Part shown: positions 34,442 through 46,940 of the stretch, in pieces
Layout of the letters: each line of letters opens with the position of its first letter
How positions within the stretch are numbered: the first letter of the stretch is position 1
Assembly (NCBI GenBank): GCA_035578175.1
Contig: JAQMRL010000003.1
Location: 82,905,969 to 82,969,968, forward strand
Source: Catonia carolina
Lineage: Eukaryota; Arthropoda; Insecta; Hemiptera; Achilidae
Direction of reading: 5' to 3'
DNA: 64,000 nt
The notes under the pieces: model-generated
Told to the model about the DNA's origin: nothing
Databases searched by the model: none
What the model saw: only the letters and a program-made list of their open reading frames with translations
Made by a program: the position numbers and the translations under genes

Positions 34442-34614
34442 TTTTTTTATTTTGGTTTTACATCCGACTGTTCTGCAATTACTGCTAATGCAGATGGTGA
34501 AGGATGAAATGATTTTTTGTAACGTATGAAAATATGCCGTGCCTGAATGGGATTCGAACCCAAGACCTCATGATGAGAGGCGAGCACGTAACCAACTACG
34601 CCAATGTGGCCGGC
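34442..34614 (-). mobile_element. Family C SINE, full length
   Basis: Perfect 14-bp TSD ATCTTACATGAGTT at 34428-34441 and 34615-34628. T run at the left, B box complement GGGATTCGAACCC, A box complement at the right edge. Confidence 0.95.
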
Positions 34615-34628
34615 ATCTTACATGAGTT

Positions 34629-36339
34629 ACTTACGTTATTTCATTTCTTAAGTTGTGATTTTAGATTTTGAGTTTTTCCTCTTCCCATTTTCTCTTCATT
34701 ATTTACAAAAATGTTAGTTTCTTTCATCGATCCCCTTGGGTATGTTGTTTTCCTCAGGATATTCCTTATTTTCTTCAATTTTTTTTTTGAATCTATTTCT
34801 ATCTTCAATTACATCTTTATCTATTTTTAGTGTAATTTCGTACTTTGCTTTTTCTTGAACATCTTAGTTTTGTTTTGTATTATCTCAGCTTTTCGAATAA
34901 CGTTTTTTAGTAATTTACTAGTGTATGATAATTTATGTACTTTTTATATTGTCAATAATGCACAGACAGTTCTTTATTGAACTTTTCAGCTACTCAAAAT
35001 ATAAGACTGAAATTTAAATGAAATCTTTACACAACGAGAAAATGATTTGTATTATTCGTATTTCTCTCCAACAACCAAGACTTTTTTGTTGAAGAACAAT
35101 CAAAAATAGTAAGGGTATGGTTGTAAACCGTAATTCGAATATTAAGAAAAACTATAATTTTTGTCACAAACACTTAGAACTATGACGAATCAGATCAAAA
35201 TGGTAGTAATAAAATATTTTAATGATAATTTTAATTTTTAATGTAATCGCTTAGGCACTATTTTCGAATAAAACGCCAAAACAAGCGAAGCCAGCCATCG
35301 GCCAATCATAACTGTTACTTACTCTTATCAGGAAACGAGTTTCGACTTAATCCAACCATTAGGATGAATTTATTTCTTCTAGTAAAGTAGCTCAAAAACT
35401 ATAAACGTTACTGAGTGTTAAAGCTCTCAAGTTCCGACAAAGGCATATCGACGACTCCTCAGTAGATGATCTTTCCGGTAAATTAGGAGACAATGCTACC
35501 ACGACTATCTCAATCATTATCACCGCAGTCAATCACAGCGCTCAAAGCTAGGCTGATTGCCACGACAGAACAACAACAAAACGGTCATTTTTAGGGTCAC
35601 CCGTTTAATAAGGTTTTGAAAATTATTCTTTAATGTTGCCATCCAATTAAAGTAATAATCTTCTTTTTGATAACTGAAAGAATTCACTCACTGTACTTGT
35701 TATATTTGTTGTAACTCATTGTTTCAAACCTCAAGATGTTTCTTTTTTATTCCCTTTAGAACATGTCATAAACCTTTCATACATATCTTAACGGTTCGCC
35801 GAAAAAACGAATAGAGGAAAAAGGACCTGATATTGTAAAAAATTATTCACGATTCTAGTAGTCTTGTACTGCCTCCATTTTAGACAGGTTCCTCCTAGCT
35901 CAAAGGACTTCAGATAAGATTCCCACACTAACGTATAATTTAGTCTACTATTGAAAGTGAATAGTACAATCTAAATTATGATATTTTATTTTAATCATCT
36001 CGTATAACACAAAGATAGAGATACAATACACGACTTTACTATTAATTACTGTACAATTAAATAACTGAATAGACTTAACAAGTTTTCATCAAATTAGTAG
36101 TTCTGTTAATTTTTATTTAAGGTATCCAATAAGTTATTTTTGTGAACTTCGAATCGTAATGAATGTCGAAGTTGACACCAAAAAGTAAAGGGAAGAAAAA
36201 TCATGTTTATTCATGTAGGCATCACGTGTAAGGGAAACTTTACCAAAATTGAAATTGGGAAGAATTTATTAGTGCTTATTTCTTGGAGTGTACACTATTA
36301 ATTCTCACTGATAAATAAATCATATGTAATAAATTCCAT
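34629..36339. other. No recognised gene
   Basis: 35270-35590 is less A+T-rich but has no long frame. The remainder is A+T-rich. Confidence 0.4.
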
Positions 36340-36353
36340 TAGTTATTACACAA

Positions 36354-36599
36354 GCCTTTGGGCCAGCCCAGTCAGCCAGCTGGTAGAAAGTCACTATTAT
36401 TTGTTAAGTAACACCGATTGGGCAAGCGACTTTGTATGGTGACCAGATGACAGCCATCCGTGAACAAACTCTACTGGGAGTCCCTTTTCTAACTCACGCC
36501 TAATCCACGTCAAAAATCAGTCAAGCTAAAATCAGTGATCAAATTGGACAGTTGTCAATAATGTACAGTTCCCGATAACAAATAAAAGTTTAAAAAAAA
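36354..36599 (+). mobile_element. Family E retroposon, full length
   Basis: 14-bp TSD TAGTTATTACACAA at 36340-36353 and 36600-36613. Runs GCCTTTGGGCCAGCCCAGTC to AACAAATAAAAGTT plus A8. This copy defines the ends of family E. Confidence 0.95.
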
Positions 36600-36613
36600 T
36601 AGTTATTACACAA

Positions 36614-38407
36614 ATTTCTAGATTACATGTATTTGATGCGGAGTTTGTTGCCTGTTCTACAATATCCAATAAATTTGTACAGTTGAGAAATATTTATACG
36701 TCTTTAACAACAACAAATTTAACATTTCCTTTGGAGCGATATGATTTAAATGTGGAATTCCTTAAAGAATGAATACAACCGTGGATAATCTTCATCTCAG
36801 AAACGTGGAACTTAATATACCTCAAAAATGTTATGACATATACTATATTCATAGTATTATTTTTTACAAATTTAAAAAACCTTGAAGACATGGCTTATTC
36901 TGTTATTGTACTATTTTCGCCTCTTCCACTACCGTGCATCGATAGTATTCCCCTACAGCTGTTAATCATCGCTGACATTCCTCCAATTATCACAAATAAG
37001 CAGTTAGAGGGGTAACTCTTTCCCAGTCATTTGTTGGCGGATGCCCATAGATAATTTTTTACTAAGTTTTTCTGTTATAGAAAATTGACTTAATATTGCA
37101 AGGAGATATCACTAAGAAAAAACTCCTGCTTGAAAAACCTGAGGGAATGTTTTGGTTGCTCTTAAACTACCGTTAAAACGCTCGTTGTGCATACACTTGA
37201 TCTAAAAAATGCCATTTCACTCCTCAATCGCGTCATCACATCTCCGATGAAAGGTAATTCGCAAGAATTCTTTGAATTCCCCGACTACATTTTGCATTTC
37301 CTTTCTCTATTATACCCTTTAATTTGTGTCATTTAACTTTCTGTATATCAGATAATATTAAAGTACAATAAGGTATAATCAGGTACTGCGGTGAAAAGAA
37401 TAATTTCGTTTGTAATGACCCGTAAAAGACGATTTAAAAACAATATCTGCATACAATCAACGAATAAATTTCCGCAAGTGTTACACATTCTCTCTTTCAA
37501 GAAATAAAGTACATTATACTTTAATAATAAATAAATAAACATTGAAATAGGTCAGTAGGTGAACTAAACAACCTGTGGGCGGTTTTACAATGTACATTCC
37601 GGTGCATCTAAACCTATAATAATAACTACAGCAAAATATAATTTCTTTATGGTATTCTATTGTAGAAGTGAACAACCTATAACCCGTATAAATTATAAGG
37701 ATATAAAACATTATTGCATTCGCTCGCCGGTACACCTTATCATACATACGTTATCATAGCGTTCGTATAATTAAAATTTACGATGTGCCAAACGCAGTTA
37801 CGATAGTTCATCGCGATCACCCTTCCTTAACACCCACGTGCAAAAAATCATTCACAATAGTTAAAGGTCAATTTCCACTGAACAACTTGTCACTAATGTT
37901 ACTCATACCGCACCAATATGTATTTCTCTTTATATTCTGCATTTTTTAACAAGCTCATTACCATAACAAATCATTACAGCTTTCCAAATGGGCCAAAAGT
38001 ATACACAATTTACATTATTTTAATTTATCTGTCCATCACTGAATTGTAATGAACTAAGAATTCCGGAGGGATCATTAGTAGAGTTGTTTCCTGTTGCCTC
38101 TTCCATCCATTACCGTTGATTAATTAATTCATCGACCTTTTAAGACAGTTTCCCTCCTCAAGGACAAGAGGGTTCCTTACCCTTTACTTGATAATCCTTT
38201 CTTGATAAAGAGGACTCTCTTATTAGCCCTGCTTGTTTGTCAGCTGCTTAAGACACAAACGTAACCCCCTGACCACCATAGGGAGGTAAACATTAGGAAT
38301 TTCCTATCATCGAGATATAGGGTCATAAGGTATTTTCTAAACTTTCAAGTACTTTCGGTAAGTGAAAGATGAGGGTAGTCGCAGACCTGGACGAAGGAAA
38401 TACTAAT
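36614..38407. other. No recognised gene
   Basis: Frames of 60-77 codons on both strands (36694-37747) show no domain. A patch at 38090-38300 is less A+T-rich without identified content. Confidence 0.4.
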
Positions 38408-38706
38408 TTTTCTTCTTCTTACGGTGCCTATCCGTTACGAGTCGGCGATCATCATGGAAATTCTCGCCTTGTCAACAGCAATACGAAAAAGTTGTGAGGA
38501 GGTTTTGTAGAAGTTCCCAAGATTTTAACCACGATTATTCTTTTTCTTCCGGGGCCTCTTTCTCCGAAGATCTTCCCCTGCAAAATACACTGAAGCAAGG
38601 CATATCTGGATTCGTACCGCTTAATATGACCCAGGTACTGCAGTTTATGTGTTTTGAAATGCCCATGGTGGAGGAATATTAGAGACTGACTGACAAGAGT
38701 ATGCAC
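38408..38706 (-). pseudogene. LINE tail (family 1), 5'-truncated
   Basis: Minus frame: HKLQYLGHIKRYESRYALLQ, then ILQGKIFGERGPGRKRI and further decayed sequence, ending with a GAAGAAGAA tail at about 38411-38420. Same region as 20200-20456 in the young copy. The 'SWLRN' block is mutated and the tail after a stop near 38452 is out of frame. Confidence 0.8.
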
Positions 38707-38759
38707 ACTTTTTTGATGACTATGATTTTTTTGTTGTTCATGATAAAGTGCGATTTACT

Positions 38760-39175
38760 AGCCAATCTTCAGTGTGGGTATCGCTCGCGGCAGTGGTCCC
38801 TCAACGAAGCGGTTGCACCCACCGGGTTCCCGACGTGGTAGCCATCGATGCAATACTACGATGGAAGAAGATGACGTCTTCGTTGGACGACGAGACGCCG
38901 TGACGTCCACATCTTCGACAGCCAAAGCAGCCCACCAGCCGATTATTCCCAACTACAATACTTTTTCACTGTTCATGAACTCTGCTGTTCCACGCGTTTA
39001 GAATCAAATCAGTTTTGAAACCAATGAGACCATTGCCAGCGTAGTCAGATTGTAGAAATGTATCAGCCTGACAAACATTATGCGCGCATGCGTTTAAGAG
39101 TCGCAGTAGTTCACTCGTGTCTTGCATCTCGTAATGATCACATAGATTATAGAGCGCGTTAACATGCAATACTTT
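38760..39175. other. GC- and CpG-rich island, open on both strands
   Basis: 38770-38960 is the most G+C-rich stretch of the window. It is open for 64 codons on minus (MGIIGWWAALAVEDVDVTAS) and 75 codons on plus. Frames also stay open on minus to 39169 (MHVNALYNLCDHYEMQDTSE). I recognise neither protein. A GACGTC motif recurs in it. A host promoter or first exon, or a piece of a GC-rich element, are the alternatives. Confidence 0.4.
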
Positions 39176-41437
39176 ATAATAATATCAGCTAGTTGTATGT
39201 TCGTAGGTTATAATTGTTATTGAAAGATCAAAATAATGGCTGACGAAATAGTATATATACTATTTAACAGAGCTACTAGAAGAGCTACTGGATCAGAAGT
39301 CTTAAGGGTTCTATTTCGTACATTTATTTATTTTATTTATTTTGTACACTTTTTGTATGATTTACATCGTATCATTCTCAACATCTTGTAGCATCCCAAT
39401 CAAAGTAATATTAAAATGAATGAATCTACACCCAGTTTGTATTTTATATACTAATGTATGTCAATTTTATTTTAAACAAATATTCATTTCTCTTTTCATA
39501 CTTGTTTCACAATCAATATTTTTTACAAATATTTAATTTAAATTAAATTACAAAATTGTACATGAAAATTTTTATTTATCATATACAACTTTTTATGTGG
39601 TAATAACATAATTCTTTTAATTTCATTGAAATTTACACTCAATATGTTTATGAATATTCTATGAACGGACTAATACTTCTTAAAAAATATATTAAATATA
39701 ATTTTCAGAGTTCTGTGTACCTACTTATTTGATTAATCTATAAATTACTAAAATTTTAACCAAGAGTTAATTTTATATAATTTTCTTTAAAATAAAAATC
39801 TAATCTTGATATGTTAAATACTTTTCTTATGCTCAAAAAATAACTAATTAATTTTTAAATACTTAAACCGTTCTTCGAAAACGAAATGTACAGAATAAAA
39901 CAGACATTCTTAAATGTTTAAAAAATGATGCATTTAGCATAAGCCCTTGTGATACTCTACATCCTTTACAAATTTTTAATATATTCTGATATTCTTCGCT
40001 TGAAACTCTGCAAAAAATTGATCAGACGGACAGCGGTGCAGTTTTTTTACTTAATAATTTTTATAATTAATTTTTGAACTAATAGCAATGGACTGAAATA
40101 GCAGTATGAGCAACAACCTAACCCACAATCCCGTAAGTCAATTATCTGATGCACCACCTTAAATCTAGACCCATGGGCAAATTCTTTAATATGGATTTAA
40201 CTCCATATTATAAAAAATATATTGGGCGCCAGCTCTTGCAGTAGAACATGAGAAAATTAAATAAATAAAACTATGTTATTTTGCAGTCGACTCAAATATT
40301 TAATTCATCAAGTACTGACAAAATTATTCTTAAACTACCCAAACCGATTTTAAATATAACCAACCTTTTTCTCCCGCAACTTTAATAAAAAAACAAAACT
40401 TAAAAAACCCTTAATATATACGACATGAATTTACCTCAAACTAAATATCTCTCGTTTTTCATCTTCTTCTCCTCGATCTCCAGGTAACTTCTTCAAATAA
40501 TTTCTCCTTCTTAAACAACTTTTCCAAGCTGAATTCCCAATGGATCTCATTCAGTCTCCTGCATCCGAAACCAGGAAACCTCTGGTTGACAAACCTCCCT
40601 CTCCCACCAACCGTTCAACCAACCTGGAGGGCCAAAGGGAAGGAGAACCATCCCAATGATTGGCTGTAAGTTGGTTGGCGAAAGAAAGGCCCAAAAACAC
40701 TGAAGGGAAATACACCCGCCTAATGAATACGACCTCGTATCAGATGATTGACAGTTGGCTATATTTACAACTTATTGTCTAAAGACTACTCTAATGTAAC
40801 TTTTTTTAACAATGGGGGTTTTCCGATACAACAGTTAAGGAGTTTTACCTTAGTTCTGGAAGTTACAGTAAATACGAATTACCGTAACTTCCATTGTTTG
40901 TATAATTGTACCTTAAACGTTACACTAACAAATTAATTCCGTTGATTACAAACGGAATAAATTATTAATCTATCGGTCAGTTCGAATGTAGGTACATGAG
41001 TTTGTACGTATTTCCGATAAAAGAACTCCATGTTAATGTAATACCTCTACGCATCCAGTGGAAACGAGTCTTTTTATACATAATATTCAATAATGTACTA
41101 TAGAATACTCCGAACTCTTTAGCCCTAAGGTTTTAAATACCATTAAATGTAGCTTAAACTAGCCACGATTTTATTATATTATGCAGTACATATATAATTA
41201 TTTTGTGCTATTGATCTTAGAATAATGGAATTTCATAAATCGTATGAATAATAGTTTTCGTTCAGACTAAATTTTATTGCACTGTTATTATATTATGTTA
41301 TTGAATAGTAAAACAATAATATAATTTAAATAAGAATCTGATAAAACTATTGTGTTTGTTAAAAAGATATTTACAATATTATATTATAAATTGCCTTTAA
41401 CTGTTGATTTTTTAAATAAATATTTGTTAGTAGTATT
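39176..41437. other. No gene seen; C/T-rich patch at 40440-40720
   Basis: A+T-rich apart from 40440-40720, which is pyrimidine- then purine-rich (CCACCAACCGTTCAACCAAC) and has no frame of note. Confidence 0.45.
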
Positions 41438-41511
41438 GTAACACCTAAGTCTACGTTCTTTCGGGATCTGGGTATAATAAATAACAAAAAGATTTACTTT
41501 AAATTTATAAA
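41438..41511 (+). repeat. Family H terminal repeat, single end
   Basis: TTGTAACACCTAAGTCTACG through GGGATCTGGGTATAATAAA to TTTACTTTAAATTTATAA. It matches ends at 47555, 48573 and 55217. Followed at once by a family A SINE. Confidence 0.65.
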
Positions 41512-41840
41512 AACCCACCAGGTTGGTCTAGAGGTAAAGTCGTCGCCAAAATCAGCAGTTTAACAGCTGTTTTTCGGAGACGAAAGTTCCTGGTTCAAAT
41601 CCTAGTAAAGTTAGTTACTTTTATTCGGATTTGAATACTAGACTGTGGTTACCGGTGTACTTTGATGGTTGGTGTTTAATTAACCATACTCTCTCAGGAA
41701 TGATCAGCCTGGGTCTGCACAAGACTACACCTCGTTTACACGTTATACACATCATCCTCATCTCATTGGGTCATCGGGTTGCTTATTGTTCTGAATTGAA
41801 CAGATTGCAACGTACACAAATTAGGAATAAAAAAAAATTA
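41512..41840 (+). mobile_element. Family A SINE, full length
   Basis: Head CCACCAGGTTGGTCTAGAGG, B box GGTTCAAATCC. Near-repeats AAATTTATAAAAA and AAAATTATAAAAA flank it as a probable TSD. The tail frame 41631-41843 stays open. Confidence 0.9.
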
Positions 41841-41845
41841 TAAAA

Positions 41846-42245
<400 letters not shown>

Positions 42246-42506
42246 GAAGGGCTGCACTCTTGAGGACAATTAATTATTTATTTACATAATTAATTATTAA
42301 ACTTAGCTTAATAACAGATACAATTAGATTACTTTAAATTATTTACATAACTTAAGTTTTTATTAAATTTGGAATGGACAGACTATTCCCTTATTTAATC
42401 CCTGTGAAACAGTTATAAGTTTCCAAAATGTAGTGCCAATCTTTGTCATATTCGTTCCCACATCTGATAGAGTTTTGTTATTCTTACGGTGTATCATAAG
42501 GTTTTT

Positions 42507-43312
42507 TTGCCCGTAACAGGCAAGTCCCATAATGGGCAGGTGGAATGTTAAATTAATTGCATTGGATCTGTTGGTTCCAGGGCTACAAAAAATAGTTCTG
42601 TTTCTTATCACATAGTCAGCCAATTAGATGACTGAACTATTTAAGAACAGAAGAGGTAGAAATGTAAAAGACACTAGTCAGAGTTATCTCCTTTGAGAGT
42701 AATGAATTTCATTATACATCCAGACCCTGTCGTTAATTAAGTGAAGGTGTCATTTGCAGGGAGAAATGTAAATGCTTTTTAGAGGCCCTTCTTCTTCTTA
42801 ACGCGCCCTCTCCGACCGGAGGTTGGCATTCATGATGGCTATTCGGACTTTGGACACCGCAACTCTGAACAGCTCCGCTGAGGTACAACGAAACCAGTCG
42901 CGAATATTCTTCAACCAAGAAATTTTTCTTCTTCCCACATCTCTCTTCCACTGACTCTTATATTTTATTATCAAGCAAAGCATTTCACATTTTGGTCCAC
43001 GCATAATATGACCCAGATATTTCATTTTCCTTTTTTGGATGGTGTAAAGAAGCTCCTTTTCTGTTCCCATTCTCAGCAAGACTGTCTTGTTGGGTACTTT
43101 ATCTGTCCCAGGTATTTTTAGCATGCCCCTGTACAACCAAAGCTCAACCGCATCTATTCTTCTGATATTCATCTTCAAAGGGCCTGGCATACTGATAATC
43201 TTACTTTTCCATTCAGTATGAAAGGGATTGGTAAACCACCTCACCCCTCGTTTTACGTAAAAAAGTCTCTAGAGGTTCAAACCAGCTTTCCGGATGATGA
43301 TCTAAACAACAT
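42507..43312 (+). mobile_element. Family B retroposon with nested LINE
   Basis: Head TTGCCCGTAACAGGCAAG at the left with a small local duplication, tail TCTAAACAACATAC at the right. The body is interrupted at 42788-43179. Confidence 0.88.
42788..43179 (-). pseudogene. 5'-truncated LINE (family 1) inside family B
   Basis: The minus frame reads MNIRRIDAVELWLYRGMLKI, KRKMKYLGHIMRGPKCEMLC, VGRRKISWLKNIRDWF and ends ANLRSERAR followed by a GAAGAAGAAG tail. B sequence AGAGGCCC on the left and AAAGGGCC on the right are the two halves of a slightly decayed TSD. The frame is intact across the insert, and continues by chance into B sequence up to 43244. RT core absent. Confidence 0.88.
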
Positions 43313-44154
43313 ACTTTTCAAAATAAGCGTAAATTACTAATAGGCACAAATATTTATGAAAAATGAATGTTTTGTTGTTTTTAATTTCTTATTATTGAGA
43401 TGACTTTAAGTTTATGTTCTGTTTTGTATTTAAATATGTAGAAGGAATAACTGTGTTAAGTTGATGTAGATAAGATCGTTAAATGTATTGCATACTCTAC
43501 AGAATTGTTTAAATGATGCATGTGTTGTTTTTATACAAATTTGTGTAGTAAAATTTTCCATAACATAAATTAAATAGGTGAACATAGATAAAATTTAACA
43601 TCGACATGCACGACTTCTTCATAGTTTCTCATCATCGTCTTCTTTTTTCTTTCTCACTTCCGGTATTCTTTATTATGTTCTGGAACTTTCTTTATTTTCT
43701 CTATTCTTTTATAATTTATAATTTTTTTACTTTTATCTGTATCCTTTAGACATAATTAATGTAAACATGAAATGTTTTTTATTACCACCATTAATTTATT
43801 ATTTCGTTTCTAATTGGTTCCAATTAATTGATATTATTTTTTAAATGTAACATTTTAATCCTTGGAGGTTTCAGGATTTGAACTCCTTGGTTTAATAAAT
43901 TATCGATATCAAAATTAAACATAATTTATTAAACTTTAAGCACTTAAAAAATGTTAGGATTAATTATTCCTTGTTATTGTGATAATTTCTCAAACGCCGC
44001 GTAGTTCGCAAGTAGCAAAATTCATGAATATCTTAAGTGTGTTTGGTACATGATGAAATCCATCGTATAAGTTCAAGGTACCAGCAAAGACTCGAACGTT
44101 ATGAGAACCCTTTTTTGTTACGACCCTGATAATTCTGCTCGTGTTTGGCGATTG
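43313..44154. other. No gene seen
   Basis: A+T-rich spacer. Confidence 0.45.
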
Positions 44155-44520
44155 AACGTATCTTCAACTTGACAAATGACTATATTGGAAAACACTTGTA
44201 CAAAACAAAAAGATACAACTTAACACAAAATTTAAACAGTTTTATTGGAAACTTGGTAAACTCTCGTCTCTCAGTCTAAACAACAAACTTACAATTTACT
44301 AAGCAATAATTAAACCAATTTGGACGCATGCAATCCAATTATGTGGTTCGAAAAACCATTCCAACATTGAATTCCTGTGGAAGTTCCAATCGAAACTACT
44401 CAGTACCACCTTGATACATAACGAACAACATATTACAAAGAGATTCACACATTCTTACCGTTCAACATGAAATCAACACATACAATACAAAAATACCAAA
44501 GAAGAATCAAATCACATTAC
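44155..44520 (+). pseudogene. Jockey-like LINE, C-terminal fragment, decayed
   Basis: Aligns at nucleotide level with 5755-6070: the same order of AACTTAACACAAAATTTAAACAG, a 'tail' at TTGGACGCATGCAATCCAAT and the CATTCCAACATTGAA block. Every frame is broken. Immediately followed by a family F fragment. Confidence 0.7.
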
Positions 44521-44560
44521 TTTCCTGTATATTCATATAGGGCAAGAAAAAGTAAATATA
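44521..44560 (-). mobile_element. Family F fragment (terminal 35-40 bp)
   Basis: TTTCCTGTATATTCATATAG then GGCAAGAAAAAGTAAA is the start of family F in minus orientation. The rest of the element is absent. Confidence 0.7.
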
Positions 44561-44834
44561 TTTACTAAAATAATTGATCTTGAAGTATAGTCAAAAACTG
44601 AAAATATTTACTTGCTACGGCTACATAAACTACAATATCTTAAATACCTAAAACTTATTTTTGGTGGATTTTATTAACTTAGTCTAATAATGTGATGTCT
44701 AAATAATAGAGAAGAAAAATACATGAAAATACATGAAAATCAATAATTTTTGCCAAACACCACGGGTTAATCCCCCTTAAATCTAGTTTTGTACAGTATG
44801 ACACTACTTATTAAGTAACTATATATTGTAACAT

Positions 44835-45625
44835 AACTGCCCATAACAGACAGGTGGAGTGTCAAATTATTTACACTCAATCTGTTTGTTGCAGGGCTAA
44901 AATAAATAGTTCTGTTTCTTATCACATGGTCAGCCAATTAAATGAATGAATCATTTAAGAACATAAGAGGTAGAAGTGTAAAAGATACTAATCAGAGTTT
45001 CTTCTCCGAAAGTAATGAATTTCATTATACAGCCAGACCCTGGGTGAATGAAGTGAAGGTGTCATTTGCAGAGTGGAAAATATATACTTTTCAGGGGGCT
45101 GGCATGCTGATAAGCGTATAGGTCGGGTCCAAGCTTCGTGTAGTTGCGGGATGAAGGGTACGGGTGAGGTATAATGAATGAGTGATGCATGCTGGGAATA
45201 CGATTGTTGTATTACTCTAATACAAAACATTAGTTTTCAAACTTTCCGTATTTAAAATATTTGTTTGTATTTATTACAATTATTTATTTACATAGTTTGA
45301 TATAAATAAGCAAGTTAAATATTATGAATCCGACCAAGTTAATAACCCGGTAGGTATTTGTTAAATTAATGCGCCGGATAAGAATATTTTTTTAGTCTAC
45401 TTAGTACACGCTACCACTACAAATGCATCAGCTGTGAAATACTACTCATTCATTCTCCTACTACTATAACAACGCATTGCATTCCTTCCAACTACGCGGA
45501 GCTGGGACTCAAGCCATACTTTTCCACTCAGTGAGGAAGGCACTTGTAAACCACCTCACTCCTCGTTTTACTTAGTAAAACCTCTACAGGTTCAAACCAG
45601 CCTTTCGGCTGATGACCTAAACAAC
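44835..45625 (+). mobile_element. Family B retroposon with nested MITE
   Basis: Perfect 10-bp TSD ATTGTAACAT at 44825-44834 and 45626-45635. The body is split at 45118 by family G and resumes at 45519 with CTTTTCCACTCAGTGAGG. Confidence 0.95.
45119..45516. mobile_element. Family G MITE inside family B
   Basis: Flanked by TA at 45117-45118 and 45517-45518; removal restores the B sequence GCGTACTTTTCC exactly. Terminal inverted repeats of about 28 bp match at roughly 20 positions (GTCCAAGCTTCGTGTAGTTG on the left against GTCCCAGCTCCGCGTAGTTG read from the right). TA duplication points to Tc1/mariner-type mobilisation. Non-coding. Confidence 0.9.
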
Positions 45626-45635
45626 ATTGTAACAT

Positions 45636-45974
45636 TATTCTAGAAATGGTTGATGGAATAGATCGTTTATTGTAAAAATTATGTATTAGATGGGGCGGAG
45701 TGTGTTGAACAGGGTTGATGAATTTTGATGAATGAGATGTTTTGATAAGGAGCTCTAGGAAACCAAAAAAAGTAGAAACGTTTGTTTTAATGTTGATTCC
45801 ATCTACAATATTCCACCAGCATGAAAAAAATGTTCGAAGGTCTAGTTTAGATTAACTATTAGACCACAGGTATAAAAACAGTTAGCGCCTTTGTAGTCGG
45901 TCAGTTGTTACCTGAATTGTGAATGATAAGTGTGACGGGCCGTTCAAAATAGTATCGTTATGGGACCGGTTTTG
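45636..45974. other. No gene seen
   Basis: Spacer. TATGGGACCGGT at about 45959 recurs at about 46408, flanking the next B copy outside its TSD. Confidence 0.5.
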
Positions 45975-45987
45975 ATAATAATGAGAT

Positions 45988-46382
45988 GTTGTTGTTTAGG
46001 TCAACAGCCGAAAGCCTGGTTTGAACCTGTAGAGGTTTAACTGAGTAAAAACGAGGAGTAAGGTGGTTTACCAGTGCCTTCCTCACTGAGTTGAAAGAGT
46101 ATGCTTATCAGCATGCCAGGCCCTCCGAAAAGCACTCTCTTTCCACCCTGCAAATGACACCTTCACTTCATTCACCACAGGGTCTGGCTGCATAGTGAAA
46201 TTCATTACTCTCAGAAGAGATAACTCTGACTAGTGTCTTTTACACCTCTACCTCTTCTGTTCTTAAATAGTTCAGTCATATAAGTGGCTGACTATGTGAT
46301 AAGAAACAGAACTATTATTTTTAGCCCTGAACCAAACAGATAGAGTGCAATTAAAATAACACTCCACCTGCCAGTTTTGGGC
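45988..46382 (-). mobile_element. Family B retroposon, full length
   Basis: 13-bp TSD ATAATAATGAGAT at 45975-45987 and 46383-46395. GTTGTTGTTTAGGTCAACAG at the left is the tail; CAGTTTTGGGC at the right is the head. Confidence 0.94.
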
Positions 46383-46642
46383 ATAATAATGAGATAATAA
46401 TAGTATAGTATGGGACCGGTACTTTAATAATGCGTGTCGTACGGACAGTATAAAGCGCTTATAAATCGATTGTTTTGATTGTTTGTTGTTACAGTGCCTT
46501 AAAATTATAGTCAAGCTTAAGTTTTGTAATTTATTAAATTTATATTAGCTAATTGTTATTGGTAATTGGCTACGTCTTCTTCTCACAATCAAGTATTAGG
46601 CTCCCGTGTTGAGACTCACAACGGCGACAAAACTCTATTGAA

Positions 46643-46916
46643 TTATTCCCATCTCTTGCGTGGCCTCCCAACATCTCTCCTCCCCATCGGTATGGACTGG
46701 AAAACGTTGAGTGTGATACTTTCCTCAGACATTCTCTCTATGTGCTCCCTCCATCGATTTCGATATTCTGCAATCTTCCCATTCAGGTTGCAAACATCCA
46801 GTTCCTTTCTTATCTCCTCATTTCTTAGTTGGTTCCTACGATTGCAATCCTTTGTTCTCTGCAGAAATCGAAACTGCTGCCTGTATTCTATTCTCTTGTG
46901 GTCTTGTACTTATCTA
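46643..46916 (-). pseudogene. LINE C-terminal tail, open for about 90 codons
   Basis: The minus frame is uninterrupted but has no suitable ATG start: HKRIEYRQQFRFLQRTKDCN, then NEEIRKELDVCNLNGKIAEY, RNRWREHIERMSEESITLNV and finally GRRDVGRPRKRWE before a stop at 46643. 'W..H..RM... GRRD.GRPRKRW' is the classic end of insect non-LTR RT proteins. The sequence beyond the stop (to 46570) is its 3' UTR. Open state and good motif match suggest a fairly young but truncated copy. The plus-strand frame of 119 codons in the same place is its shadow. Confidence 0.85.
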
Positions 46917-46940
46917 GTTGGCTAAGTTTAATCATTAATT

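Noticed and set aside
45959..46420. TATGGGACCGGT pair as a second TSD
   Set aside because: It lies outside the exact 13-bp TSD of the B copy; more likely a pre-existing local duplication.
46566..46925. 119-codon plus-strand frame
   Set aside because: It is the antisense of a LINE C-terminus with a clear GRPRKRW-type motif.
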